A stretch of 64,000 nt of DNA, taken from Salinicola sp. (GTDB lineage: Bacteria > Pseudomonadota > Gammaproteobacteria > Pseudomonadales > Halomonadaceae). Shown here piece after piece: positions 38,828 through 47,632 of the stretch. A model generated the notes under the pieces. It saw only the letters and a list, made by a program, of their open reading frames with translations, did not search any database and was not told where the DNA came from. Both the position numbers and the translations under genes were made by a program. How positions within the stretch are numbered: the stretch's first letter is position 1; each line of letters begins with the position of its first letter. Location: assembly GCA_002695065.1 (NCBI GenBank), contig NZNW01000137.1, positions 1-64,000 of the forward strand, read 5' to 3'.

Positions 38828-40000
38828 TCAGGCCGGGCGACTGAGGGCGAGAACCCGCTTGGCCAGGGCGATCATCTCGGGATCGCCGGTATGCTTGTCG
38901 GGGACGTCGGACAGCTTGATCACCGGCAGCCAGTGCTGGCCCTCGGGTCTCGCCTCGACCATCTTGACGACCATGTTCATGGGCTCGACGCCGACGTCGT
39001 TGGTGAAGTTGGTGCCGATACCGAACGCCATGCCGATACGGTCCTGACAGAAGGCCTGGATCCGTTCGACCTTTTCCGGCGTCAGGGCGTCGGAGAAGAT
39101 GATCGTCTTGCTGCGCGGATCGATGCCCAGCTTTTCATAATGCGCGATGGTCGAGGCCGCGAAGTCGATCGGGTCGGCGCTATCGTGTCTGACGCCGTCG
39201 AAGAGTTTGGCGAACTTCTTGTCGAAACTTTCGAAGAAGGCCGGGCTGGTGAAGGTGTCGGTCAGGGCGATGCCCAGATCGCCGCGGTAGACATCGACCC
39301 AGTGCTCCAGGGCCAGGCTGTTGGCCATCTTGAAGCCGAAGCGGGCGCCGTGGAACATGAACCACTCGTGGGCATGGGTGCCGATGGGCTTGACGCCATG
39401 ACGCATCGCCAGCAACACGTTGCTGCTACCGCTGAAAGCCTCGCCGCCGTGATGGCGCAGCGCGCCGACCACGCGATCATGCACGTCGAACGAAAAGCGT
39501 CGCCGGGTACCGAATTCGGCGATTTTCAGCCCCAGTTTCTGGTACTGCTCTATCTTGGCCCGGGTGCGGGCCTCGACCGTCTCGTCGGCGTCCCGCTCGA
39601 CATCGCGCAAGCGATACCAGAGCTCGCTGATCAGCGCCATCAGCGGGACCTCCCACAGGATGGTGCGATACCACAATCCTTCGATCGTCACCGAGAGGTC
39701 GGCGCCCTGCTGTCGAATGGTCACTTCCGCCGGGTTGTAGCGGAAGCCGGCCAGGAAATCGAGGTAGGTCGGATCGAGATAGGGGCAGGTGACTTCGAGA
39801 TAGTGCTTTTCGGCCTCGCTCAAGACCAGATTGGCCATCGCATCCACCTCGCGTCGCAGCGCGTCGCCGAATCCCTCGGGAAAGGCGTGCTCGCCCCGAT
39901 TGATGAATGCGTAACGGGCCTGGGCATAGGGGAAGCGCTTGATCACGGCGTTCTGCATCGTGATCTTGTAGAAGTCGTTATCGAGAAGCGAAGTCAGCAT
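38828..40000 (-). CDS. pncB: Nicotinate phosphoribosyltransferase
   Basis: This 390-residue enzyme converts nicotinate and PRPP to nicotinate mononucleotide in NAD salvage. It begins with the typical L-D-N-D-F-Y-K-I-T-M-Q. It has S-S-N-V-L-L-A and T-H-A-H-E-W-F-M-F-H, the histidine of which corresponds to the phosphorylated/active-site region in PncB, and later D-S-A-D-P. The length is normal. It stands alone between convergent and same-strand small genes. Confidence 0.95.
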   Translation of the reverse strand: MLTSLLDNDFYKITMQNAVIKRFPYAQARYAFINRGEHAFPEGFGDALRREVDAMANLVLSEAEKHYLEVTCPYLDPTYLDFLAGFRYNPAEVTIRQQGADLSVTIEGLWYRTILWEVPLMALISELWYRLRDVERDADETVEARTRAKIEQYQKLGLKIAEFGTRRRFSFDVHDRVVGALRHHGGEAFSGSSNVLLAMRHGVKPIGTHAHEWFMFHGARFGFKMANSLALEHWVDVYRGDLGIALTDTFTSPAFFESFDKKFAKLFDGVRHDSADPIDFAASTIAHYEKLGIDPRSKTIIFSDALTPEKVERIQAFCQDRIGMAFGIGTNFTNDVGVEPMNMVVKMVEARPEGQHWLPVIKLSDVPDKHTGDPEMIALAKRVLALSRPA

Positions 40001-40072
40001 GAGAACTCGTCATCAGCGTAAGCAGAACCCGCGGCCGTTGTTTGCCGGCGAGCATTTCTTCAATGGAATCGG

Positions 40073-40384
40073 CTACAGGAAAGCCATGATGCCGAACATT
40101 GTCACGACGAAGCCGCCAAACAGCAAAAGCCCCGCCAGCGACAACAGGATCAGCAAATAGCCTAGTATCAAGCCGGCCAGGGCCCAGCTATCGCCGGATT
40201 CCTGCTTGTGGCGAATCTGGCGTCGAGCCAGGTGGCCGCAGACGACGCCGCCCAGCGCCGCGGGTGGCACGAAGGTGCCCAGCACGCTCAGAGCGAACGC
40301 TGCCAGCGCCATGGTATTGGTGGGGGCTGGTGGTGGTGTCGGCTGGCCGGGAGGAGAGGAAGCGGGTGTCATCTTGCTGTGCAT
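40073..40384 (-). CDS. DUF4190-type small membrane protein
   Basis: This protein of about 103 residues has a proline-rich N-terminus followed by two hydrophobic helices (about residues 26-50 and 65-97). Between them lies G-H-L-A-R-R-Q-I, the hallmark of DUF4190 proteins, whose function is unknown. I take the ATG at 40384; Met5 at 40372 is an alternative. Longer upstream in-frame sequence overlaps the divergent gene's leader and is not family-like. Confidence 0.75.
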   Translation of the reverse strand: MHSKMTPASSPPGQPTPPPAPTNTMALAAFALSVLGTFVPPAALGGVVCGHLARRQIRHKQESGDSWALAGLILGYLLILLSLAGLLLFGGFVVTMFGIMAFL

Positions 40385-40493
40385 CTCGCGAGCTGGAACT
40401 GTCGGTAGAGTATCGCACGCTTGCCCGCGGCTCTCGAAGTTTTCAACATGAGCGACGGGCGCCGGTAGTGGCATGATCAATGGGAGGAAGGGA

Positions 40494-41636
40494 ATGGCAT
40501 TGCGGGTCGAGAATATCGGCAGCCTGGCTGCCGTCGGTGCGTCGCTCTGGAATGCCGTGGTCGGCACGCGCTATCCGTTTCTTCGCCATGAGTTTCTGGC
40601 GGCGCTGGAGGCCTGTGGGTGCGCCGACACCGATACCGGCTGGGAGCCGGATCACCTGATGGTTTTCGAGGGGGAGCGAGCGGTGGCGGCGCTTCCGCGC
40701 TACGCCAAATATCACTCGCGCGGGGAGTATGTGTTCGACTGGTCCTGGGCGGATGCCTGGGAGCGCGCGGGCGGCGACTACTACCCCAAGTCGCTGTCGG
40801 CGATTCCGTTCACCCCCGCGACCGGGCCGCGACTGGCCGTGGTCGAGGATGCCGACCGGCGCACCGTCATCGCCGCGCTGGCGCCGCACATTCGCGATAC
40901 CGGCCTGCAGAGCTGGCACCTGCTGTTCGCCGATGGCGACGAGGTGGATGATTGGCAGGCCGCGCTCGGCTCACCCCTGCTGGAGCGCCAGGCGGTGCAG
41001 TTCGCCTGGCGGGATGACGGCTTTGGCGACTTCGACGGCTTTCTGGCGCGGATGAGCTCGCGCAAGCGCAAGGAGATCCGGCGAGAACGGCGCAAGTTGT
41101 CCGATCAGGGGTTCGTGTTCGAGCGTCTGACGGGGAACCGGATCGATGACGAGGCGCTGGAGCAGTTCTATCGCTGCTACTGCATGACCTATCTCGAGCG
41201 GGGGCAGCGCCCCTATCTGACGCTCGAGTTCTTCACCCGGCTGCGTGATGGCATGGCCGACTGCCTGATGCTGGTGCGTGCCAGCGTGGCGGGGCGGGCG
41301 GTGGCCGCCGCGCTCTGTCTCCAGGGAGACGACACCCTCTATGGACGATACTGGGGCAGCGAGGTGGAGGCGGACTTCCTGCACTTCGAGACCTGCTACT
41401 ACCAGGGGATCGAACACTGTCTCGAGCGCGGCCTGGCAAGGTTCGACCCGGGAACGCAAGGGGAGCACAAGCTGACCCGGGGATTCGCGCCGGTCATCAG
41501 CCGATCGCTGCATTATCTCGAGCATGAGGGGTTTCGCGAAGCGGTCGCCGATTTCTGTCGCGAGGAGCGGGCCTACGTCCACGCCTATTTCGAGCAGAGC
41601 CGGCGGCGTCTCCCTTTCAAGGATCCGCCGGCATAG
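40494..41636 (+). CDS. COG3146 (peptidoglycan-related GNAT-like) protein
   Basis: This 380-residue protein matches COG3146 proteins, annotated as peptidogalycan biosynthesis or GNAT-family, related to FemAB-like acyltransferases. Typical segments are P-F-L-R-H-E-F-L near the start, S-S-R-K-R-K-E-I-R-R-E-R in the middle, and F-D-P-G-T-Q-G-E-H-K-L-T-R-G-F near the end. Activity is not experimentally clear to me. The start at 40494 has GGAGG six bases upstream. It is followed by a KefC-type gene after 111 bp. Confidence 0.85.
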   Translation: MALRVENIGSLAAVGASLWNAVVGTRYPFLRHEFLAALEACGCADTDTGWEPDHLMVFEGERAVAALPRYAKYHSRGEYVFDWSWADAWERAGGDYYPKSLSAIPFTPATGPRLAVVEDADRRTVIAALAPHIRDTGLQSWHLLFADGDEVDDWQAALGSPLLERQAVQFAWRDDGFGDFDGFLARMSSRKRKEIRRERRKLSDQGFVFERLTGNRIDDEALEQFYRCYCMTYLERGQRPYLTLEFFTRLRDGMADCLMLVRASVAGRAVAAALCLQGDDTLYGRYWGSEVEADFLHFETCYYQGIEHCLERGLARFDPGTQGEHKLTRGFAPVISRSLHYLEHEGFREAVADFCREERAYVHAYFEQSRRRLPFKDPPA

Positions 41637-41747
41637 GTCGGGGGTCGTGCCGGCTGCGCCCTGTCGCGTCGTCGGATAGTGATACTCTGCTTGCGGACTT
41701 CTGACCCAATTGGGCGGCGTGCCCGTCGCGACGAGGATACAAGGTAG

Positions 41748-43628
41748 ATGGACTTTCTCAATGAGGCGGCCGTTCTGCTGGGGGCGGCCATCATCGCGGT
41801 GCCCCTGTTCCAGCGCCTGGGACTGGGGTCGATTCTGGGCTATCTCTGCATCGGGTTGCTGGCCGGCCCCTCGGTGAGCGGCTTCGTATCCGAGCCGGAG
41901 TCCGTGCTGCATTTCTCCGAGTTCGGCGTGGTGATGCTGCTGTTCATCATCGGCCTGGAGCTGGAACCCAGGCGATTATGGTCGATGCGCAAGCGCTTGC
42001 TGGGCTTGGGATCGCTGCAGATGGCCGGCTGCGCCGCCCTGTTGATGCCGATCGGACTGCTGCTCGATCTCCCGCCGAGCATCGCCATCTTCCTTGGCCT
42101 GACGCTGGCGCTGTCGTCGACCGCCTTCGCCCTGCAGGTGCTCAACGAGCGCCGCCAACTGGCCACGCCGCATGGCCAGAGCGCCTTCGCCATGCTGCTG
42201 TTCCAGGACCTGGCAGTGATACCTCTGCTGGCGCTGCTGCCGTTCCTGGCCGGCCGCGCGGACGCGGCGCCGGACGACGGCTGGGTCATAGCGCGGAGTG
42301 TCGGCGTGGTGATCGCCGCCATCGCTTTCGGGCGTCTGGTCTTTCCCCGCGTGCTGGCGCTGATCGCGCGGAGCGACGTGCATGAAATCTTCACCGCCGC
42401 GGCGCTGTTTCTGGTGCTGGCCATGGCGCTGGCCATGCAGTGGGCGGGGCTGTCGATGGCGTTGGGGGCCTTCCTGGGCGGCGTCATGCTGGCCGACACT
42501 CCCTACCGGCATGAGCTCGAAGCCAATATCGAGCCGTTCAAGGGGCTGCTGCTGGGGCTTTTCTTCATCGCCGTCGGCATGTCGGTCGATCTGGCGCTGG
42601 TGCTGGGCAACATCTGGCTGGTCATGGGACTCGCCATCGCCATGACGCTGGCCAAGACCGTGGTGCTGGCGGTCATCGGCTGGCTGACCCGATTGCCTCG
42701 CACGGAAATTCCCAGGCTGGCGACGATCATCTCCCAGGGCGGGGAGTTCGACTTCGTGCTGCTGACCGCCGCCGTGGCCGCCGGTGTCATCGACCAGCGC
42801 ATCGCCAGCCTCTGCATCGCCGCGGTTACCCTCAGCATGGCCGCCACGCCGTTCCTGTATCAGCTGGGCGAAAAGCTCGGCAACCGGCTCAAGGAGAGCC
42901 GCCCTTACGACACGGACTTCGGCGACGACACGCCGCCGGTGATCATTGCCGGACTCGGACGCTTCGGGCAGATGGTGGGGCGCATGCTGAAGATGCAGGG
43001 CATCAACTTCACCGCACTGGATCCCAACATCACCCAGGTCGAATTCATTCGCCGCTTCGGCTCCCGCATCTTCTACGCCGATGCCACGCGTCTCGACCTG
43101 CTGCGTGCGGCGGGCATCGACAAGGCCCGCCTGCTGGTCATCGCCGTCGACAGCGAGAGCGCCGCGCTGACCATCGCCCGGCTGGCCAAGACCCATTTTC
43201 CGAATCTTTCCGTCTATGCCCGTGCGCGCAACCGCCATCATGCCTGGCAACTGATGGAGATCGGCGTCGACGGTGTGGTGCGGGAGACGTTCGCCTCGAG
43301 CATGGAGATGAGCGTCGAGGTGCTCAAGGGGCTGGGCTATCCCAGTTCGAACGCCATCAATGCGGTGCGGACTTTCCGCGACTTCGACAACCAGCTGCTC
43401 AAGGACACCTACGCCCACCGCAATGACAACGAGCGCTTGATGGCGACCGAGAAGGCGGCCATGGCAGAGCTGAAGTCTCTGTTTCAGCAGGAGCTCAACC
43501 GTGGGCGCGGCAAGGAGAGCGCGCGGGACGAGGGCGCGGCCGCCAACGACAGCGACGACGCAAACGAGGAGATAGGTGATGACGCAGACGCTGAGACGGC
43601 GGCTCGCAGCCCTGGAAACGCCCGTTGA
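41748..43628 (+). CDS. KefC-like CPA2 monovalent cation:proton antiporter
   Basis: This 626-residue protein has a 12-13 helix Na+/H+ exchanger domain (about residues 1-385) and a TrkA-N/RCK nucleotide-binding domain (about 395-520) with G-L-G-R-F-G-Q. Q-D-L-A-V-I-P in the membrane part holds the conserved aspartate. It resembles glutathione-gated K+ efflux KefB/C proteins. No KefF/G ancillary gene is adjacent. The C-terminal tail is acidic and Asn/Asp/Glu-rich, and the last 50 bp also encode the start of the next gene. Confidence 0.88.
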   Translation: MDFLNEAAVLLGAAIIAVPLFQRLGLGSILGYLCIGLLAGPSVSGFVSEPESVLHFSEFGVVMLLFIIGLELEPRRLWSMRKRLLGLGSLQMAGCAALLMPIGLLLDLPPSIAIFLGLTLALSSTAFALQVLNERRQLATPHGQSAFAMLLFQDLAVIPLLALLPFLAGRADAAPDDGWVIARSVGVVIAAIAFGRLVFPRVLALIARSDVHEIFTAAALFLVLAMALAMQWAGLSMALGAFLGGVMLADTPYRHELEANIEPFKGLLLGLFFIAVGMSVDLALVLGNIWLVMGLAIAMTLAKTVVLAVIGWLTRLPRTEIPRLATIISQGGEFDFVLLTAAVAAGVIDQRIASLCIAAVTLSMAATPFLYQLGEKLGNRLKESRPYDTDFGDDTPPVIIAGLGRFGQMVGRMLKMQGINFTALDPNITQVEFIRRFGSRIFYADATRLDLLRAAGIDKARLLVIAVDSESAALTIARLAKTHFPNLSVYARARNRHHAWQLMEIGVDGVVRETFASSMEMSVEVLKGLGYPSSNAINAVRTFRDFDNQLLKDTYAHRNDNERLMATEKAAMAELKSLFQQELNRGRGKESARDEGAAANDSDDANEEIGDDADAETAARSPGNAR

Positions 43629-44424
43629 TGTCGGTGCCATCACGCCGCTTTCCGGTGGCGACAGCGGTGCAGGGCTATGGCGGGTCGATGGTACGACGCC
43701 CTGTATCGTCAAACAGGATTCGCCACAGCGTGTCGCCGGCGAGGCCGACGGTCTCAGGGCGCTGGGCGACGCCTGTCGCGATCTCATCGTGCCCGCCGTG
43801 CTGGCAGAGGACGGTGACCTGCTGGTCATGCAGGCGCTGGACGGCAGCGGCCCACGCGATGGTGCCGCGCTCGGCGAGGGGCTGCGACAGCTGCATCGGG
43901 ATTCGCGGGAGGCGGGGGCCGATCATGGCTGGCCGCGGGACAACGCTTGCGGGTCGACGCCCCAGCCCAATGCGTCGCTACGGGATGGCCGGGTCTTCCA
44001 GCGCGAACGCCGGCTGCTGCCGTTGACGAGGCTGTGTCGCGAACAGGGCTTGCTCGACGCCGCGCTGGCAGAGCGCATCGAGCGTGTCGCCGACTCCCTG
44101 GAGCGCTGGCTGCCCGCTACCCCGCCATCGCTGGTGCATGGCGACCTCTGGTCCGGCAACGTGATGTTCACGCCACAGGGGCCGGCCATCATCGACCCCG
44201 CCGTCTACCGGCACTACCCGGAAGTGGATTTGGCCATGCTTACGCTCTTCGGCGGGCCGGGCGATGCCTTCTTCGAAGCCTACTGGAACGGCGCACGACC
44301 CCCGGACTGGGAGCGGCGGGAAGCGCTGTTCCAGCTCTACCCGCTGCTCAACCATCTCTATCTGTTCGGCGGGACCTATCGCCACGGCGTGGCGCGAGCG
44401 GTGGATCGCATTCTGGCCGGCTGA
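43579..44424 (+). CDS. Fructosamine kinase family protein
   Basis: This 281-residue protein has the aminoglycoside-phosphotransferase-like fold of fructosamine/ribulosamine kinases: L-V-H-G-D-L-W-S-G-N (catalytic loop) and I-D-P-A-V-Y (metal-binding aspartate). It would phosphorylate sugar-amine adducts to promote deglycation. Its ATG lies inside the kefC-like gene, giving a 50-bp overlap, with GAGGAGA upstream. Glycation repair beside a KefC-type system, which in E. coli answers methylglyoxal-type electrophiles, makes metabolic sense, but that link is inference. Confidence 0.85.
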   Translation: MTQTLRRRLAALETPVDVGAITPLSGGDSGAGLWRVDGTTPCIVKQDSPQRVAGEADGLRALGDACRDLIVPAVLAEDGDLLVMQALDGSGPRDGAALGEGLRQLHRDSREAGADHGWPRDNACGSTPQPNASLRDGRVFQRERRLLPLTRLCREQGLLDAALAERIERVADSLERWLPATPPSLVHGDLWSGNVMFTPQGPAIIDPAVYRHYPEVDLAMLTLFGGPGDAFFEAYWNGARPPDWERREALFQLYPLLNHLYLFGGTYRHGVARAVDRILAG

Positions 44425-44437
44425 TGGCACTCGCCGA

Positions 44438-45393
44438 TCAGGTGCGTGCAGGTGCGCGAATGTCGGAAGGGGCAATGGCCTCGCCGATGACGTGATGACC
44501 TCGGGTATTGAGCGTCACCGCGTAGAGCGACGTGGTCGCGCAGACGTAGAGCCGATTGCGGCTGATGCCGCCGAAGCAGACGTTGGCCACGGTCTCCGGA
44601 ATCAGGATGCGACCGAGACGCGTGCCATCCGGAGCGTAGCAGTGGACACCGTCGCCGGCGCTGGTCCAGAGGTTGCCCGCGATATCCAGGCGGAAACCGT
44701 CGAAGAGACCGCAGTCCGACGTCGCGAACACGTCGCCGCCGCTCAGGCGATGATCCTGTCCGACACGAAATCGCCGGATATGTTGTGGTCCGTCGGCTCG
44801 GTGCGTCGCACCGGTATCGGACACGTAGAGCCAGGATTCGTCGGGGGAGAAGGCGAGGCCGTTGGGTTTTCGACATCGTCGACCACACGGCGCAGTTCGC
44901 CGTCGGGGGTGAGGCAGTAGACGTGGCAGTCGAGCTCGGAGCGGCGCTTGCCGCCCTCGTAATCGCTGTCGATGCCGTAGCTGGGGTCGGTGAACCAGAT
45001 CGAACCGTCGGACTTGACGGCGACGTCGTTGGGCGAGTTGAGCCGGAGCCCCTCGAAGGCATCCGCCAAGGTGGTGATACGCCCGTTGTGCTCGGTGCGA
45101 GTGACGCTGCGGCTGCCGTGTTCGCAGGTGACGAGGCGGCCTTCCCGATCCAGCGTCTGGCCGTTGCTGAAGGCAGCGGGTTGACGAAAGACGGAGACAT
45201 GGCCGTCGTTTTCGTCGTAACGCAGGATACGATCGTTGGGAATGTCCGACCAGACTAGGTAGCGCCCGGCGGCGAAATAGGCCGGTCCTTCGCACCAGCG
45301 GCCGGCTTGCCAGAGTCGATCGAGCTGGGCGTTGGGCAAGACCAGCGAGGAGAAGCGGTCGTCCTCGGCCACGAGCCAGTCTGGGTGGGGCAT
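44438..45393 (-). pseudogene. SMP-30/gluconolactonase-like gene with one-base frameshift
   Basis: Two overlapping frames together give one complete SMP-30/gluconolaconase-family protein of about 318 residues. The N-terminal part starts at 45393 (M-P-H-P-D-W-L) and contains C-E-G-P-A-Y, S-N-G-Q-T and N-S-P-N-D-V-A. It runs out of frame at V-E-N-P near 44866, where the other frame continues with N-G-L-A-F-S-P-D-E and ends at 44438. Adding one C to the CCC run (44864-44866 on the forward strand as GGG) restores the frame. It is a pseudogene or a homopolymer sequencing error. An intact protein would hydrolyse sugar lactones. Confidence 0.8.
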
Positions 45394-45523
45394 GATGAAA
45401 TCCTTCGGCGCAAAGACCGCCCAGTGTCGAGCGTCGGGACGGCAGTGTCTTTGCGACGAAAGTCGTGTTCCGGCGCCGAAGACGGGCGGACGGATCGGGG
45501 GCCGCCCGGGCGCGCGGCTTGCT

Positions 45524-46174
45524 TCAGGAGGGAGGCTGGCTCGGCGAGGAGCAGTGGGGCGTGCACGGCGCGATGCGCTCGAAAAAGGTGTCGATCATGC
45601 GCGGGCCGATGTCGCCGATATCGTAGCGTGTCGGATCGCGCAGCCAGTCGTGCATCAGGCCGCCGAACATCGACATCAGCATACGACAGGCGATTTCCGG
45701 CTCGATGCTCGCTATCATCGTGCCGGTGCGATTCGCTTCCTCGAAGCGCTCCAGCATGGTGTCGTAGCAGTCGTCGGCGAGCCGCTGGTGCAACTCGAGA
45801 ATGTCGACGTCGCTGGATGCCTCGCAGCAGTGAAACAGGATGGTGTGCACCCGCCGGGAACGCGGACTCTGCAGCCGCTCCAGCGCATGCATGGCGGCCA
45901 ACTGGAGACTCTCCAGCGGTGCACGCGGACGCTCGGGGTCCTCGACATCATCCAGTAACTGGCGAAGCGGCATCTTGACGCGATCCAGCATGGCGTGGAA
46001 CAGGTCGGACTTGTTCTTGAAATGCCAGTAGACGGCCCCGCGGGTCATGCCCGCCTGGCGAGCGATCTGCTCGAGAGAGGTTCTCGACACGCCGCGTTCG
46101 AGAAAGATGACTTCGGCGGCGTCGAGCAGGGCCTCTCGTGTGGCTTCGGCCTCAGCCTTGGTGCGTTTGGGCAT
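45524..46174 (-). CDS. TetR/AcrR-family transcriptional repressor
   Basis: This 216-residue regulator has an N-terminal helix-turn-helix (residues 10-57, with I-A-R-Q-A-G-M-T-R-G-A-V-Y-W-H-F-K-N-K) and a C-terminal ligand domain resembling AcrR/TtgR. It is divergent from an RND efflux operon, so it is the probable local repressor released by hydrophobic drugs. A 26-bp imperfect dyad in the shared gap (46273-46298) is the candidate operator. Confidence 0.92.
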   Translation of the reverse strand: MPKRTKAEAEATREALLDAAEVIFLERGVSRTSLEQIARQAGMTRGAVYWHFKNKSDLFHAMLDRVKMPLRQLLDDVEDPERPRAPLESLQLAAMHALERLQSPRSRRVHTILFHCCEASSDVDILELHQRLADDCYDTMLERFEEANRTGTMIASIEPEIACRMLMSMFGGLMHDWLRDPTRYDIGDIGPRMIDTFFERIAPCTPHCSSPSQPPS

Positions 46175-46272
46175 GGTGATGTCGTCGCAAGCGTGAGTGA
46201 GTCAGGGCGAATGGCTTTTCTTATGTGCTGATTAAAGTCGTCAGCGTGCAGCATAGCGAATTATCAGCAAGT

Positions 46273-46298
46273 TTACATTCATGTATGTATGCCTGTAA
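46273..46298. promoter_or_regulatory. Candidate AcrR-type operator (imperfect dyad)
   Basis: The pattern TTACA-N2-CAT-N6-ATG-N2-TGTAA is symmetric at 18 of 26 positions and resembles the spacing of the E. coli AcrR site. It lies in the gap between the TetR gene and the efflux adaptor gene, so binding could repress both. Confidence 0.55.
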
Positions 46299-46342
46299 GC
46301 TCGCTACATTCTTCAGGCACCCCTTTTCCAGGACGGAGACTC

Positions 46343-47632
46343 ATGCGCCCTAATTTCATGAATGGCACCCTCGGTTTCGGTGGGGCGTTGTTGCTGTCGT
46401 TGGCATTGGCCGCCTGTGGCGGAGACGATAAGCAAAGCGCTCAGCAAGGTGGGGGGCAACCGCAGAAACCGCCCGCCAAGGCGGAAGTGATGGAGGTCGA
46501 GGCCCATGATGTCTCGCTCTCCAAGGAGTATCCCGCCCAGATTCGCAGTAATCGCGAAGTCACGGTGATGGGCCGCGTGGAGGGGATTCTCGAAGCCCGC
46601 CACTATCGCGAGGGAAGCATGGTCGAGAAGGGCGACAAGCTCTTCACCATCGAGCAGGCACCCTACGAAGCGACGGTCGCGCAGAACCAGGCCGACGTGC
46701 AGAGCGCGCAGGCGGAGGTGTATCGCGCCCAGCGCGACGCCGAGCGCTACCAGCGGCTCTACAATCAGAACTCCGTCAGTCAGCAGCAGCGCGATCAGGC
46801 CCAGGCGGATCTGCGCACCGCGCAAGCCGCCGAGGCCCAGGCCAAGGCGGCGCTGGACAGCGCCAAGATCGACCTCAGCTACACGGAGGTCAACGCGCCG
46901 GTCAGCGGCATGATCAGTCTCAGCCAGATCAACGTCGGCAACCTGGTGCAGCCGCCTCAGGAACTGGCGACCATCACGCCGCTGAACCCGATCGAAGTGC
47001 GCTTTTCATTGCCCGCCGATGACGCTTTCTCGCTCCGCCAGCAGCGCCAGCAGGGCGATGCCGAACGAGCCGACGTAGCCGTTCTGACCGCGCCGGGCAC
47101 CGAAAGTGCCAGTCGCGAGGCGCTCCAGTTGCAGGGCAAGCTCGACTTTCTCGGATCGAGGGTCGACGAATCCACCAGCACGGTCCAGGCCGAAGCCATA
47201 TTCCAGAACGACGACCAGCTCTTCCTGCCGGGGCAGTTCGTGCGGGTCAAGCTGCCCAACGTGATGCGCTACGACGTCTATGCCGTACCGGCCATCGCCG
47301 TCACCGAGGGACTCAAGGGACCCCAGGTCTTCGTCGTCAACGGCGAGGGCAAGGCCGAGACCCGTTTCGTGTCGCTGGGTGAGATCGCGGGAGACTGGCA
47401 GATCATCACCGAGGGGTTGAACCCGGGCGACCGTGTCGTTGTGTCGGGCATCGGTAGCGTCTCCGCCGGCGACCAGATCGACGCGCAGCCATTCAATGGC
47501 AAGGTGCCGCAACCGCAGAACAACGCCGGCGAAAATCCCTCCCAGGAGGCCGACGCCCAGGGTGGTGAGGGTGTCGAGGGCGCCCATCGCGATGCGCAAG
47601 AGGCGAAAGACGGACAGAACGGGGCCAATTGA
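46343..47632 (+). CDS. RND efflux periplasmic adaptor (AcrA/MexA-like)
   Basis: This 429-residue lipoprotein has a signal ending L-A-A-C, so Cys25 is likely lipidated. It then has a barrel-sandwich half-motif near residues 75-100, a helical hairpin (Q-N-Q-A-D-V-Q-S-A-Q), and the second lipoyl half V-N-A-P-V-S-G-M-I. A Gln/Glu-rich tail follows residue 395. It links the inner-membrane pump encoded next with an outer-membrane channel not present here. The start at 46343 follows CAGGACGGAGAC; an upstream in-frame start is not lipoprotein-like. It overlaps the pump gene as TGATG. Confidence 0.93.
   Translation: MRPNFMNGTLGFGGALLLSLALAACGGDDKQSAQQGGGQPQKPPAKAEVMEVEAHDVSLSKEYPAQIRSNREVTVMGRVEGILEARHYREGSMVEKGDKLFTIEQAPYEATVAQNQADVQSAQAEVYRAQRDAERYQRLYNQNSVSQQQRDQAQADLRTAQAAEAQAKAALDSAKIDLSYTEVNAPVSGMISLSQINVGNLVQPPQELATITPLNPIEVRFSLPADDAFSLRQQRQQGDAERADVAVLTAPGTESASREALQLQGKLDFLGSRVDESTSTVQAEAIFQNDDQLFLPGQFVRVKLPNVMRYDVYAVPAIAVTEGLKGPQVFVVNGEGKAETRFVSLGEIAGDWQIITEGLNPGDRVVVSGIGSVSAGDQIDAQPFNGKVPQPQNNAGENPSQEADAQGGEGVEGAHRDAQEAKDGQNGAN

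Noticed and set aside
41976..43829. 617-codon open frame opposite the KefC-like gene
   Set aside because: It is very His/Gln/Arg-rich with no domain, and lies exactly antisense to a clear membrane transporter.
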